This document shows, one piece after another, positions 9,150-18,931 of a DNA stretch of 64,000 nucleotides. The DNA is taken from assembly GCA_946187325.1 (NCBI GenBank), contig CAMHQC010000009.1, forward strand, positions 1-64,000, in the 5' to 3' direction. Under the pieces are notes generated by a model. That model did not search any database, had not been told where the DNA came from, and worked only from the letters and a program-made list of their open reading frames with translations. A program made the translations under genes and the position numbers. The stretch is from an uncultured Clostridia bacterium (GTDB lineage Bacteria; Bacillota; Clostridia; Oscillospirales; Acutalibacteraceae). Positions within the stretch are counted from its first letter, which is position 1, and each line of letters begins with the position of its first letter.

Positions 9150-10022
9150 TTAATCAATCACTTCACAGCCGTTTTTAACAGGAGCGCATAAAAACACGTG
9201 TTCATAGCTTTCTTTAAGCTTCTCCATACACTTTTCGGCTTTTTTTAAGCTGTTAAACACTGAGAATACCGCTGAGCCCGAACCGCTCATACAGGCGCCG
9301 AGAGCTTTATTTTTGAGCATAATCTTTTTGATTTCATTTATCGGCTCTAAATCTAAAGCAAGCTCAAAGTCGTTGAGCATAGAAGATGTAACCATATATA
9401 TATCCCTGGCATAAACAGCACGTACCATTTCCGCGGTAAACTCAGGATGGCTAAGCTGAGCGCTGTCTATTCTGGAATAAGCTTCGGCAGTGCTTACGCT
9501 GAAATCGGGCTTACAAATAACTATATCGCACTTAGGCATACTGATCATTTTCTTTAAATCGGTACCCGTACCGCTCGCGAGCTTAGTACCTCCCACAATA
9601 CAGAAAGGTATGTCCGCGCCGATTTTTGAGCCGATTTCACAAAGCTCGTCCTCTTTAAGATATGTTGAAAACATCTTATTAAGAGCTACCAGGACAGCCG
9701 CGCCGTCGGCGCTTCCGCCGGCAAGTCCAGCCTGAGTGGGAATATTTTTATCAATAGTTATAATTATTCCGCAATTGTCAGTTTTAGTGTTTCTAAAGAA
9801 AGCCTGTGCGCATTTATAAGCGATATTCTTCTCGTCGCAAGGAACACCCTTATAATCGCATTTTATCTCAATCTTTTCACTGTCGGTCGTTTCAACGGTT
9901 ATGTAATCATATAAACTAACCGCCTGCATTACCATACTAACGTCGTGGTAACCGTCGGGTCGCCGCCTTAATACATCAAGCGAAAGATTAATTTTAGCGG
10001 GTGCTTTAACCTTTACTTTCAT
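9150..10022 (-). CDS. ispE: 4-diphosphocytidyl-2-C-methyl-D-erythritol kinase
   Basis: GHMP kinase of the MEP isoprenoid pathway; phosphorylates CDP-methylerythritol at the 2-hydroxyl. Family signatures are the N-terminal KAPAKINLSLDVLRRRPDGYH and the ATP loop PTQAGLAGGSADGAAVL near residue 100, with a C-terminal GACMSGSGSAVF motif. 290 residues is the normal length. Its start overlaps the end of the aminotransferase gene by 17 nt, so it belongs to the same minus-strand operon. Confidence 0.95.
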   Translation of the reverse strand: MKVKVKAPAKINLSLDVLRRRPDGYHDVSMVMQAVSLYDYITVETTDSEKIEIKCDYKGVPCDEKNIAYKCAQAFFRNTKTDNCGIIITIDKNIPTQAGLAGGSADGAAVLVALNKMFSTYLKEDELCEIGSKIGADIPFCIVGGTKLASGTGTDLKKMISMPKCDIVICKPDFSVSTAEAYSRIDSAQLSHPEFTAEMVRAVYARDIYMVTSSMLNDFELALDLEPINEIKKIMLKNKALGACMSGSGSAVFSVFNSLKKAEKCMEKLKESYEHVFLCAPVKNGCEVID

Positions 10023-11193
10023 TCTTCAATTCCTCGACAAACTCCTCAATTCTTTTCAGAGCCTTCTTGATATTTTTAAGCGATTGAGCGTAAGATATAC
10101 GAACATATCCCTCTCCGGACTCGCCGAAAGCTGTTCCGGGTACTACGGCAACTCTCTTTTCTTTTACAAGTCGTGTAGCAAACTCATCGCTTGAGAGACC
10201 TGTAGATTTAATACAGGGAAAAGTATAGAACGCTCCTAAAGGCTCAAAACAGGTTAATCCAATCTCGTTGAGCTTACCGACAATAAGACGCCGCCTGATA
10301 TCGTAATCGCTTCTCATACCGGCTACATCCTTATCTCCGTTGCGAAGCGCCTCTATAGCCGCGTACTGAGCCGTCGTAGGTGACGACATAATTCCGTACT
10401 GGTGCAGCTTTGTTATCTGACTTACAATATCCTTTGGTCCTAAAGCGTATCCTAAACGCCAGCCTGTCATTGCGTACGCTTTGGAGAATCCGCTTATAAC
10501 AACTGTTCTCTCCCTCATTCCGTCGATTTCCGCGATACTTACGTGATTTCTCTTACCGTAAGTAAGTTCGCCGTAAATCTCGTCCGAAACAACGATGATG
10601 TTATTATTAATAATAACATTGGAAATAGCCTCTAAATCCTCTCGTTCCATAATCGCGCCGGTAGGATTATTCGGATACGGCAGAACAAGGATTTTTGTTT
10701 TATCGGTTATAGCGTTTTCGAGTTCTTCTTTAGTAAGTTTGAAATTATTTTCAGCTTTAGTTTCAATTGCAACAGGTTTTCCGCCCGCCATATATGTAAG
10801 CGGTGTATAACACACAAACGCGGGTTCGGGTATTAAAACCTCGTCGCCTTCGTTAACGAGAGTTCTCAGCACAAGGTCAATAGCCTCGCTTCCGCCGACA
10901 GTTACCAAGACTTCATTATCAGCGTCATAAGTAACATTAAAGCGTCTGTTATAGTAATTACAGATTTCTTTTCTAAGCTCGATAAAACCCTTATTCGGAG
11001 TGTACCATGTTTTACCTTTTTCAAGCGAAGATATGCCTGCTTCTCTGATGTGCCACGGAGTCTGGAAATCAGGCTCGCCGATTGAGAGCGAGATAACGTT
11101 ATCCATCTCTACAGCTATATCAAAAAACTTTCTGATTCCCGAGGGCTTTACCTGCTTAATTTTATCATTAATAAAATTCTGATAATCAATCAC
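10006..11193 (-). CDS. PLP-dependent aminotransferase class I/II (aromatic/aspartate type)
   Basis: Fold-type I aminotransferase of 395 residues. Visible are the N-terminal SLSIGEPDFQTP, the substrate/PLP region PYPNNPTGA, SDEIYGELTY, and the PLP lysine in SGFSKAYAMTGWRLGY; the C-terminal YVRISYAQS contains the substrate carboxylate arginine. The family includes PatA/AraT-type enzymes that convert aromatic or branched amino acids to 2-oxoacids. The exact substrate cannot be read. It overlaps the Lrp/AsnC regulator by 4 nt (ATGA), a conserved pairing. Its products could feed the indolepyruvate oxidoreductase at 20-22 kb. Confidence 0.9.
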   Translation of the reverse strand: MIDYQNFINDKIKQVKPSGIRKFFDIAVEMDNVISLSIGEPDFQTPWHIREAGISSLEKGKTWYTPNKGFIELRKEICNYYNRRFNVTYDADNEVLVTVGGSEAIDLVLRTLVNEGDEVLIPEPAFVCYTPLTYMAGGKPVAIETKAENNFKLTKEELENAITDKTKILVLPYPNNPTGAIMEREDLEAISNVIINNNIIVVSDEIYGELTYGKRNHVSIAEIDGMRERTVVISGFSKAYAMTGWRLGYALGPKDIVSQITKLHQYGIMSSPTTAQYAAIEALRNGDKDVAGMRSDYDIRRRLIVGKLNEIGLTCFEPLGAFYTFPCIKSTGLSSDEFATRLVKEKRVAVVPGTAFGESGEGYVRISYAQSLKNIKKALKRIEEFVEELKNESKG

Positions 11194-11669
11194 AGGATCA
11201 TACTCCTCCTGTCGGGTTCTTCTTCCTCAACGAAGCTAAGCCCGCCGAGTTTATACGTTTTTAGCATAAAATGAGTAGCGGTGGCTTTTATACCGTCTAC
11301 GCACGAAATCTTACGCGCCACGAACGACGCGACTTCCTGCATAGTATCTCCTTTGACCATAACGGAAAAATCAAAAGCTCCCGCCATTAAGTACATAGAG
11401 GTAACTTCTTCAAAAGCCATAATACGTTTAGCGATTTCATCGAAGCCCGTTTCCTTCTGAGGAGTAACCTTTAGCTCAATAATAGCGGTAACTCCCGCTT
11501 CGGGAACTTTATCCCAGTCCACGATAGCCTGATATCCCTTTATAACGCCGCTCTGTTCATATTCCTTAATCTGAGCGGTAATATAATCCTCAGGCTCGCC
11601 GAGCATAAGCGCAAGTTCCTTAGTAGTAAAGCTGCTGTTCTCGCTTAGTATCTCAAGTAATTTATCCAT
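11190..11669 (-). CDS. Lrp/AsnC family transcriptional regulator
   Basis: 159 residues: an N-terminal winged helix-turn-helix (residues 1-50, FTTKELALMLGEPEDYI) and a C-terminal RAM/ligand domain (TAIIELKVTPQKETGFDEIA, then GAFDFSVMVKG). Members bind amino acids and control amino-acid metabolism. It is first in an operon with the aminotransferase and ispE, so it probably controls that operon. A ribosome site GGAGGTAA precedes the ATG. Confidence 0.88.
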   Translation of the reverse strand: MDKLLEILSENSSFTTKELALMLGEPEDYITAQIKEYEQSGVIKGYQAIVDWDKVPEAGVTAIIELKVTPQKETGFDEIAKRIMAFEEVTSMYLMAGAFDFSVMVKGDTMQEVASFVARKISCVDGIKATATHFMLKTYKLGGLSFVEEEEPDRRSMIL

Positions 11670-11697
11670 AGTTACCTCCGTTAAAAAGTTTTATTTA

Positions 11698-12171
11698 TTA
11701 TACTGTCTGTAAAGCAGGATTGTCAACCTTAGCCTCAATATCGGCGCATACAGCTACCGCGATACAGAATAACACGTTAGCGTCGTTATTAACGCACAGC
11801 TCATATCCCTTGTTGTCGGAGAAATTCTTTCTGTGGCTGGCTACTAAAGAATTGTCGGAGTCGATTATATCGAACGAGTTTAATCCGATATCGCCTCTTA
11901 TAAGCCAGGAATTTCCGAAGAAATAGCAGGATGGAGTTTTTGAGCTTGTGTTTATAAAGAATTTAATATTATAATTGCCCGAAGAAATCGAGAACGCTTT
12001 TAACGCGGGCAAAGGAAGCCTGTGGATTTTAACAAGTACATTTCCGCGCGTATCAGATATTACGGAAGAATTTTTACTACCTGTTACAAAATACTTATCT
12101 CGACCCTTTTCATTTAAAACAACGAAAAGATGGCCGCCCGCAGTTTTATCACGTTTAATATAAAACTTCAT
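11698..12171 (-). CDS. LURP-one-related/tubby-like fold protein (tentative)
   Basis: 157-residue protein rich in beta strands, with no signal peptide or membrane segment. The pattern of an N-terminal FYIKRD, a central VLVKIHRLPLP and a C-terminal FDIIDSDNSLVASHRKNF resembles the LOR (DUF567, YxjI-type) family of small barrel proteins, some of which are membrane-tethered scramblase relatives. The assignment rests on overall pattern, not on a diagnostic motif. It is separated from the Lrp-type gene by 28 nt and may be the operon's first gene. Confidence 0.5.
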   Translation of the reverse strand: MKFYIKRDKTAGGHLFVVLNEKGRDKYFVTGSKNSSVISDTRGNVLVKIHRLPLPALKAFSISSGNYNIKFFINTSSKTPSCYFFGNSWLIRGDIGLNSFDIIDSDNSLVASHRKNFSDNKGYELCVNNDANVLFCIAVAVCADIEAKVDNPALQTV

Positions 12172-12218
12172 TATTCATCACCGATATTATTATTTACAAA
12201 TTATACTTATTTATAAGT

Positions 12219-12252
12219 AAAAAAATATACCGCAAGTTTCCTCACGGTATAT
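12219..12252 (-). terminator. terminator after the polymerase/ligase gene
   Basis: ATATACCG (12225-12232) pairs with CGGTATAT (12245-12252); on the minus strand the stem is followed by a run of T's (12218-12224). Confidence 0.75.
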
Positions 12253-12290
12253 TATAAAACAATTATTAAAATTTTACAATAGCAAATATT

Positions 12291-13727
12291 CTAAATAAGA
12301 TGGCGCGGAATACGATATTTACCTATCTTTAAATAAGAACCCATAAGCGGTTCGTACTTATTAAGATACACGCTTGTCATTCCCAGCATATACCAAAACC
12401 ACATCACCATAAAGCTTACGTCGTAAAGCAAAGCTTTCTCAAACAAAGAGTAAACAAGATATCCGCAACAAAAGGCGAACAGGCAAGGCAGGATATCTTG
12501 GGAACCGGCGTTTTGACGTTTAAAAAGATTAAATACAATATGCTTGCCGAATTTAAGCCCCCATATCGCGAACAGCAAGAATCCGACTACACCTGTCGAA
12601 ACAATAATAGTTAAGTATCCGTTATGAATATCACTGTTATGATAGCTCATACTCAGCGTACCGTCTAGGTATTTCTGACTGTACTGAATAATATTACCGT
12701 TACTGATACCGAACACAGGAGAAATTTGGAAAAGCTTAAAGCTCTCTTTAATAAGCTTAATTCTTCCGCTGTCTATGTTTTTATTTTCGTGAGAGAATGT
12801 AATAGCTTCCCCGCCTGAAATCTCGTTAATCGTAGCCACAGCCTGTTTATCGACTTTGTTGGCTTTTACCAAATGTGAAAATCCGCGCTGACAAACCGAC
12901 CTTACCATAAACGCGGTAAATATAACATAAACCGCGGCAAGTACAAGCGCGAAGGTTTTAATGGCAATCTGTCGTTTCTTAATACGGGCTGAGCTTGAAA
13001 ACGCGATAAATACCAAGGTAAATATTACGTAACAAATAAACAGCGCGAACGAAGCGTTAGAGTCGCATAATACGAGTGAAAACAGGTCAACCAATAAACA
13101 GAACGCAATCCATATCCTGCTTACTCTCGTTCTTTTTGCCTTAATTAAAAAAGCGGGTTTCATAACAAGGTGACAGCATACAATTGAAATAACCGAAATA
13201 AATCCGAGGATATTCGGGTTTATGTAAACGCCTGTATATCTGTTTTCGAAGATAATGAATTTAATCCACATCCACTCGAACTGCACGCCCGACATCATAA
13301 GTATAAAGCCTATAACGCCTAAAATAGTGGTCAAATAAATAATAAGCTTACATACTTTATAAAGCTCGGCGTGAGGGTTAAAGCCCTTTTCGGTATGTAA
13401 CCCGAAGAAAACAAAAAAGCAGATGCTGATATGTAACAGCATTACTATATTATATCCAAAGCTTAAAAAGCTTGATGTTATATTAATAAGCAGGGTAAGT
13501 ACATTTATAGCTATAAAAGCCACTATCCAAAGCCCGAACCTCAGTCGTTCGAAGCAGTGTTCGCGGACAATTTTATAATAAACTAAATAAACTCCCCAAA
13601 TAAATAGAAAGACGAGACAAACGTAAGCAGGTATTTGCAGAAAAGCTATATTACAAAATAGTAAAATTACAAGATAGCTCATTCTGAATTTAGAGGGATT
13701 TTTAAAAACCTCTTTTAAACCTGACAT
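12291..13727 (-). CDS. O-antigen ligase / polysaccharide polymerase-like membrane protein
   Basis: 478 residues with about ten to twelve hydrophobic segments and a large extracytoplasmic loop between about residues 280 and 350, the layout of the Wzy/WaaL (O-antigen ligase) superfamily. The loop contains RIKLIKESFKLFQISPVFG and the later YHNSDIHNGYLTIIVSTG segment, similar to the H(S/N)xxL region of that family. It would join or polymerise lipid-linked glycans on the outer face of the membrane. It follows the sugar transferase gene by 31 nt. The exact substrate is unknown. Confidence 0.8.
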   Translation of the reverse strand: MSGLKEVFKNPSKFRMSYLVILLFCNIAFLQIPAYVCLVFLFIWGVYLVYYKIVREHCFERLRFGLWIVAFIAINVLTLLINITSSFLSFGYNIVMLLHISICFFVFFGLHTEKGFNPHAELYKVCKLIIYLTTILGVIGFILMMSGVQFEWMWIKFIIFENRYTGVYINPNILGFISVISIVCCHLVMKPAFLIKAKRTRVSRIWIAFCLLVDLFSLVLCDSNASFALFICYVIFTLVFIAFSSSARIKKRQIAIKTFALVLAAVYVIFTAFMVRSVCQRGFSHLVKANKVDKQAVATINEISGGEAITFSHENKNIDSGRIKLIKESFKLFQISPVFGISNGNIIQYSQKYLDGTLSMSYHNSDIHNGYLTIIVSTGVVGFLLFAIWGLKFGKHIVFNLFKRQNAGSQDILPCLFAFCCGYLVYSLFEKALLYDVSFMVMWFWYMLGMTSVYLNKYEPLMGSYLKIGKYRIPRHLI

Positions 13728-13758
13728 TTATCTCACCTCCCGTATAAATTATATTTCT

Positions 13759-14457
13759 TTAATGGAATAATACTTCCTTAACTGTTTTTAACATTAAATA
13801 AAGATCATTTCTGAAACCGAAAGATTTAATATATAAGATGTTATAGTGCATTTTTTTAGGAAGAATAATACTTATATAATCGTCGTCGATGTTCGTACTC
13901 GTTTCAAGCATTCTATCTTCATTTTTAAATTTTATACTGGCTAAGCTTGTAATACCCGCGGGCATTAATAAGGTCGAATACATAGCGGGTGTGTACTTAG
14001 CCACATACTTAGGAACTTCGGGACGTGTTCCGACAAAGCTCATATCGCCTTTTAATACGTTAAAAATCTGCGGCAACTCGTCAAGCCGGTATTTACGAAG
14101 AATATGACCGATTTTAGTAATACGTTTATCCCCGAGCGAAGTTACAAGCGCGCCCATTTTATCGGCGTTTTCTACCATAGTTCTGAATTTAAAAATTTTA
14201 AACTCACGGTTATAGGTTGTAACCCTGACCTGTTTATAAAGTACAGGGCCTCTGGAAGTAAGTTTCACGGCAAGAGCCAGAATAATTATAGGGATTAATA
14301 AAATAATAATTAAAAACAATGATAAAAATACGTCAAATAATCTTTTAACTACTATGCTTCGTCTTTTACCTTTTAGAATATCATAATACTTTTTTACAGC
14401 GTTGTTTTGAAACTCCTCAGGAAGTTCTTCAAAAGGAAGTAACATAAACTCCTCCAA
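13759..14457 (-). CDS. undecaprenyl-phosphate sugar transferase (bacterial sugar transferase family)
   Basis: 232 residues with one strong membrane helix (about residues 43-68) after KRLFDVFLS, then the catalytic domain with RGPVLYKQVRV, FKIFKFRTM, RKYRLDELPQIFNVLKGDM and SFVGTRPEVP. These are signatures of monotopic phosphoglycosyl transferases (WbaP/PglC class) that load the first sugar-1-phosphate onto undecaprenyl phosphate. It lacks the extra N-terminal membrane domain of large WbaP forms. With the downstream polymerase/ligase it forms a two-gene glycan unit without other glycosyltransferases here. Confidence 0.92.
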   Translation of the reverse strand: MEEFMLLPFEELPEEFQNNAVKKYYDILKGKRRSIVVKRLFDVFLSLFLIIILLIPIIILALAVKLTSRGPVLYKQVRVTTYNREFKIFKFRTMVENADKMGALVTSLGDKRITKIGHILRKYRLDELPQIFNVLKGDMSFVGTRPEVPKYVAKYTPAMYSTLLMPAGITSLASIKFKNEDRMLETSTNIDDDYISIILPKKMHYNILYIKSFGFRNDLYLMLKTVKEVLFH

Positions 14458-14575
14458 AATCCTTATCTGAAATATATTATACGATAATACTCCACATTAA
14501 TTCAATTTAAGATTATAGCTCAAAAAATAAAATAATTCAAGGTATTTTTTATTTTTATGGATAAATATGTAATAT

Positions 14576-14656
14576 ATGAAAAAACCGACGGTATAAACCG
14601 TCGGCTTTTTAGGTAATTTTATGGAGTAATCAAAACTTTCTCTTCTCTTGTCTTAA
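14576..14656 (-). ncRNA. putative short terminated transcript upstream of the sugar transferase
   Basis: On the minus strand a promoter TTGACA (14683-14688), 16-nt spacer and TAAAAT (14661-14666) is followed about 50 nt later by a strong terminator hairpin (CCGACGGT/ACCGTCGG, 14585-14604) with six T's. The product would be about 80 nt, purine-rich at the 5' end, with no ORF of note. It could be a small RNA or an attenuated leader of the sugar-transferase operon, which begins 120 nt further on. Confidence 0.45.
14585..14610. terminator. bidirectional intrinsic terminator
   Basis: An 8-bp perfect stem CCGACGGT / ACCGTCGG with a 4-nt loop is flanked by A6 on the left and T-rich sequence on the right. 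It stands upstream of the sugar transferase gene instead of after a known gene. The rest of 14458-14876 is AT-rich and holds only the two promoters and this hairpin. Confidence 0.8.
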
Positions 14657-14660
14657 CTAC

Positions 14661-14688
14661 ATTTTAACATAAAATTATAAAATGTCAA
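14661..14688 (-). promoter_or_regulatory. sigma-A promoter
   Basis: TTGACA and TAAAAT on the minus strand with a 16-nt spacer. It drives the short transcript ending at the 14585 terminator, and the sugar transferase operon if that terminator is read through. Confidence 0.6.
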
Positions 14689-14821
14689 CAGTTTTTTATA
14701 AATTAAATTAAAAAAACTGGATATTTTTGTAATTTTGCAAAATATATAAGCAAAAAGCCGATTATAATCGAAAAAAATAAAAACAAGCTTTTAATTCCTT
14801 TAATCTTACAAAATATTATGC

Positions 14822-14850
14822 TTGACGTACAGGTATAAGTGGTGTAAAAT
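14822..14850 (+). promoter_or_regulatory. sigma-A promoter of the DUF1292 gene
   Basis: TTGACG (14822-14827), 17-nt spacer, TAAAAT (14845-14850), followed by an AGGAGA ribosome site at 14865-14870 and the ATG at 14877. Confidence 0.7.
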
Positions 14851-14876
14851 TATATCAAAGAGTTAGGAGATTAATT

Positions 14877-15164
14877 ATGGATAATTCTTACTCACCCGAT
14901 CTCATTACCTTGATTGATGAGAACGGTATCGAACATAACTTTGAAATACTCGACCAAATTGAAGAAAACGATAACCGATATTTCGCGTTAATGCCCGTGT
15001 ATGAACGGGGCGAGGATATGCTCTCGGACAGCGGCGAGTACACTATTCTTGAAGCTGTTGAAATCGACGGCGAAGAACAGCTCGCGGAAGTTGAGGACGA
15101 CAAACTAAGACGAAGGCTTTCCAATATATTTGAAGAGCGTTTCAACGATATGTTTTATGAATAA
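14877..15164 (+). CDS. DUF1292 (YrzB-type) acidic protein
   Basis: 95 residues, strongly acidic, with the DUF1292 pattern: ITLIDENGIEHNFEILD, a central YFALMPVYE and a C-terminal LEAVEIDGEEQLAEVEDD. The family is common in Firmicutes and has no established biochemical role. It has its own promoter and ribosome site, and its 3' end abuts the probable 6S RNA. Confidence 0.85.
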   Translation: MDNSYSPDLITLIDENGIEHNFEILDQIEENDNRYFALMPVYERGEDMLSDSGEYTILEAVEIDGEEQLAEVEDDKLRRRLSNIFEERFNDMFYE

Positions 15165-15170
15165 ATAATA

Positions 15171-15325
15171 TTTCCTGCCTGTCTCGTGTATGCAATTAAA
15201 ATAACCCTACAACATTTAAATCGGGAGCTGATCTCTTTTTGCGGTGTGCAGACCTCTCCGCAAGGAACGTTGGGAGTACTAAAACAAAAAGGAGGCACCC
15301 ACCTGTCACTTAGTAGGCAGGTTAT
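15171..15325 (+). ncRNA. ssrS: probable 6S RNA
   Basis: The stretch between the DUF1292 gene and gpsA has the form of a Firmicute 6S RNA: a terminal closing stem CCTGCCT (15174-15180) with AGGCAGG (15315-15321), an inner stem TTGCGG/CCGCAA (15239-15244, 15258-15263), and the segments CCCTACAACATTTAAATC and AAAAAGGAGGCACCCACCTG, which I recall as typical of clostridial 6S RNAs. 6S RNA mimics an open promoter and binds sigma-A RNA polymerase. A 64-codon ORF across it has no protein-like features. The call rests on memory of the family; a covariance-model search would settle it. Confidence 0.65.
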
Positions 15326-15376
15326 TAAGTATTGCTTTCGAACAGGCGGGATTTTTAATTTAACGGAGAAACTAAT

Positions 15377-16339
15377 ATGAAAATTTCAGTTTTAGGCACA
15401 GGCCGTTGGGGCAGTTGTATTGCCTGGTATCTCGATAAAATCGGAAACGAGGTTGTATCCAGAGGACTTGAGGACGCGCCTGACTTTAAACAGCTTTATG
15501 AAACTCATAAAAACGACTACCTCACCTTTCCCCCTTCTATCGAAGTTACAAGCGACCTGAAATACGCTGTAGAGAGGGCTGAGGTAATTATTATATCTAT
15601 CTCGTCACAGCATCTGCGCGATTATATGACGGAGATATCTAAATTTAACCTCGATGGTAAAATCTTTGTGCTTTGTATGAAGGGCGTCGAGGAAAAGACA
15701 GGCAAGAGATTATCGCAGGTTATGGAGGAGTTCGTCGATACAGATAAAACTCCGGTAGCGGTTTGGGTAGGTCCGGGACATCCGCAGGATTACGTCAGAG
15801 GTATACCGAACTGTATGGTAATAGACAGCAAAAATACAGAGGTTAAAGAAAAACTTGTTAACGAGTTTTCTTCCGATTTAATCAGATTTTACATAGGAAC
15901 GGATTTAATCGGAAACGAAATCGGAGCCGCGGCAAAAAATGTTATCGGAATAGCCGCGGGAATGTTAGACGGACTTAATATGACCTCCTTAAAGGGAGCT
16001 TTAATGTCGAGAGGCACAAGAGAAATCAGCCGTCTTATAAAAGCTTGCGGCGGTTCTGAGATGAGCGCTTACGGGCTGTGTCATTTAGGAGATTACGAAG
16101 CTACTCTCTTTTCCCCTTGGAGCCACAACAGAAAATACGGAGAGGATTTAGCTAAGGGCGTTAAGTTTGAAAAGCTCGCCGAGGGAGTTATGACCTCTAA
16201 AGCTCTGAAAAAAATCGCCGACGAAAAAAATGTTGATGTTCCGATAGTTAACGGCGTATATAACGTACTGTTTAACAATAAAGAAATTAAGGAAGAACTC
16301 GGAAAACTATTCCTCAGAGATGTTAAATCGGAATTTTAA
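15377..16339 (+). CDS. gpsA: NAD(P)-dependent glycerol-3-phosphate dehydrogenase
   Basis: Reduces dihydroxyacetone phosphate to sn-glycerol-3-phosphate for phospholipid synthesis. The Rossmann dinucleotide motif is at the N-terminus (VLGTGRWGS), the catalytic lysine is in GAAAKNVIGIAAGMLDGL, and the substrate-binding region contains SRGTREISRL. At 320 residues it is slightly shorter and more divergent than typical GpsA. A CGGAG site precedes the ATG. It is followed after one base by a flavodoxin gene. Confidence 0.88.
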   Translation: MKISVLGTGRWGSCIAWYLDKIGNEVVSRGLEDAPDFKQLYETHKNDYLTFPPSIEVTSDLKYAVERAEVIIISISSQHLRDYMTEISKFNLDGKIFVLCMKGVEEKTGKRLSQVMEEFVDTDKTPVAVWVGPGHPQDYVRGIPNCMVIDSKNTEVKEKLVNEFSSDLIRFYIGTDLIGNEIGAAAKNVIGIAAGMLDGLNMTSLKGALMSRGTREISRLIKACGGSEMSAYGLCHLGDYEATLFSPWSHNRKYGEDLAKGVKFEKLAEGVMTSKALKKIADEKNVDVPIVNGVYNVLFNNKEIKEELGKLFLRDVKSEF

Positions 16340-16340
16340 T

Positions 16341-16823
16341 ATGAAAACAGCTATTGTATTTTATTCAATGAACGGTAACACAAAATTCACCGCCAAAACA
16401 ATCGCCTCTCAAACAGGCGTGGATTTAATAGAACTTAAGCCTGAAAAGAGTTATCCCGATAAAGGCTTAAGAAAATTCATATGGGGCGGAAAAAGTGCTG
16501 TTATGGGTGAAACTCCCAAGCTTCTCCCCTATGAATTTGACGCTGATAAGTACGATCAGATAATATTCGGATATCCTGTATGGGCGAGTAATTTTGCTCC
16601 GCCGATTAAAACTTTTATAAAAGATAATATGAAGCAAATTGCCGGCAAGGATTTTTCAGTATTCGCATGTTGTTCCGGCGGAGGAGCGGAGAAATCAATA
16701 GACAAATTGAAAAATTATCTATTAATCAAGGATTTTAAGACTTCACTGGTTTTAATCGACCCGAAAGATAAACCCAAAGAGGAAAACAAAAATTTAATAG
16801 ATAATTTTATTTCTGCTATATAA
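16341..16823 (+). CDS. flavodoxin family protein
   Basis: 160 residues. The N-terminal FMN phosphate loop IVFYSMNGNTKFTAKTI is followed by the flavodoxin-type IIFGYPVWASNFAPPIKTF and VFACCSGGGAEKS segments. It is a small soluble electron carrier or NAD(P)H-dependent FMN protein. An upstream start is open, but the ATG at 16341, one base after the gpsA stop, puts the FMN motif at the very N-terminus as is usual. No strong ribosome site is visible, so coupling to gpsA is likely. Confidence 0.88.
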   Translation: MKTAIVFYSMNGNTKFTAKTIASQTGVDLIELKPEKSYPDKGLRKFIWGGKSAVMGETPKLLPYEFDADKYDQIIFGYPVWASNFAPPIKTFIKDNMKQIAGKDFSVFACCSGGGAEKSIDKLKNYLLIKDFKTSLVLIDPKDKPKEENKNLIDNFISAI

Positions 16824-16840
16824 GTTAAATTATAATAATA

Positions 16841-16883
16841 GGGCTGTGAGGAATGAATAATACATTTCCTCATAGCCCTTTTA
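16841..16883. terminator. bidirectional terminator between flavodoxin and groEL
   Basis: GGGCTGTGAGGAA (16841-16853) pairs with TTCCTCATAGCCC (16866-16878), with one G-T pair, followed by TTTTAT. It serves both converging genes. Confidence 0.85.
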
Positions 16884-16919
16884 TACTGTAACCTGTTACC
16901 TAAAAACTATTAACTTATA

Positions 16920-18563
<1,644 letters not shown>

Positions 18564-18577
18564 CTATTTAATAAAAA

Positions 18578-18862
18578 TTATTCTACTGTAGCTAAGATAT
18601 CGGACTGACGAACAATTGTAAATTCCTCGCCGTCGAGCTTAACATCAGTACCCGCGTACTTGGAAGCGATTACCTTATCGCCTACCTTTACGTACATTTC
18701 AACCTTCTCGCCGTCAACAACTCCGCCGGGGCCTACGGCTACTACTGTAGCGAACTGGGGCTTTTCCTGAGCTGATGATGTAAGAATTAGTCCTCCGACT
18801 GTTTTCTCCTCGGCTTCCTCAACCTTGAGAACAACCCTGTCGAGTAATGGCTTTACTGTCAT
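18578..18862 (-). CDS. groES: co-chaperonin GroES
   Basis: 94-residue lid subunit for GroEL. It starts MTVKPLLDRVVLKVEEAE and has the mobile-loop segment TVGGLILTSSAQEKPQ and a conserved VVAVGPGG. The ORF can be extended by 27 codons, but that would run into the CIRCE operator. An AGGAGGAA ribosome site lies just before the ATG at 18862. Confidence 0.97.
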   Translation of the reverse strand: MTVKPLLDRVVLKVEEAEEKTVGGLILTSSAQEKPQFATVVAVGPGGVVDGEKVEMYVKVGDKVIASKYAGTDVKLDGEEFTIVRQSDILATVE

Positions 18863-18900
18863 ATATGATTCCTCCTTAAAATAACCTGAAAAAATATTAA

Positions 18901-18927
18901 TTAGCACTCTCTTTGCTCGAGTGCTAA
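18901..18927. promoter_or_regulatory. CIRCE operator (HrcA-binding)
   Basis: A perfect TTAGCACTC-N9-GAGTGCTAA inverted repeat lies between the groES promoter and start codon. This is the exact consensus bound by HrcA. No hrcA gene is in the window. Confidence 0.98.
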
Positions 18928-18931
18928 TTAT

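Noticed and set aside
12291-14457. Full capsule or exopolysaccharide locus
   Set aside because: Only a priming transferase and a polymerase/ligase are present; no glycosyltransferases, flippase or chain-length regulators surround them.
15186-15380. 64-codon ORF on the plus strand
   Set aside because: It lies across the probable 6S RNA, has no ribosome site and its composition is not protein-like.
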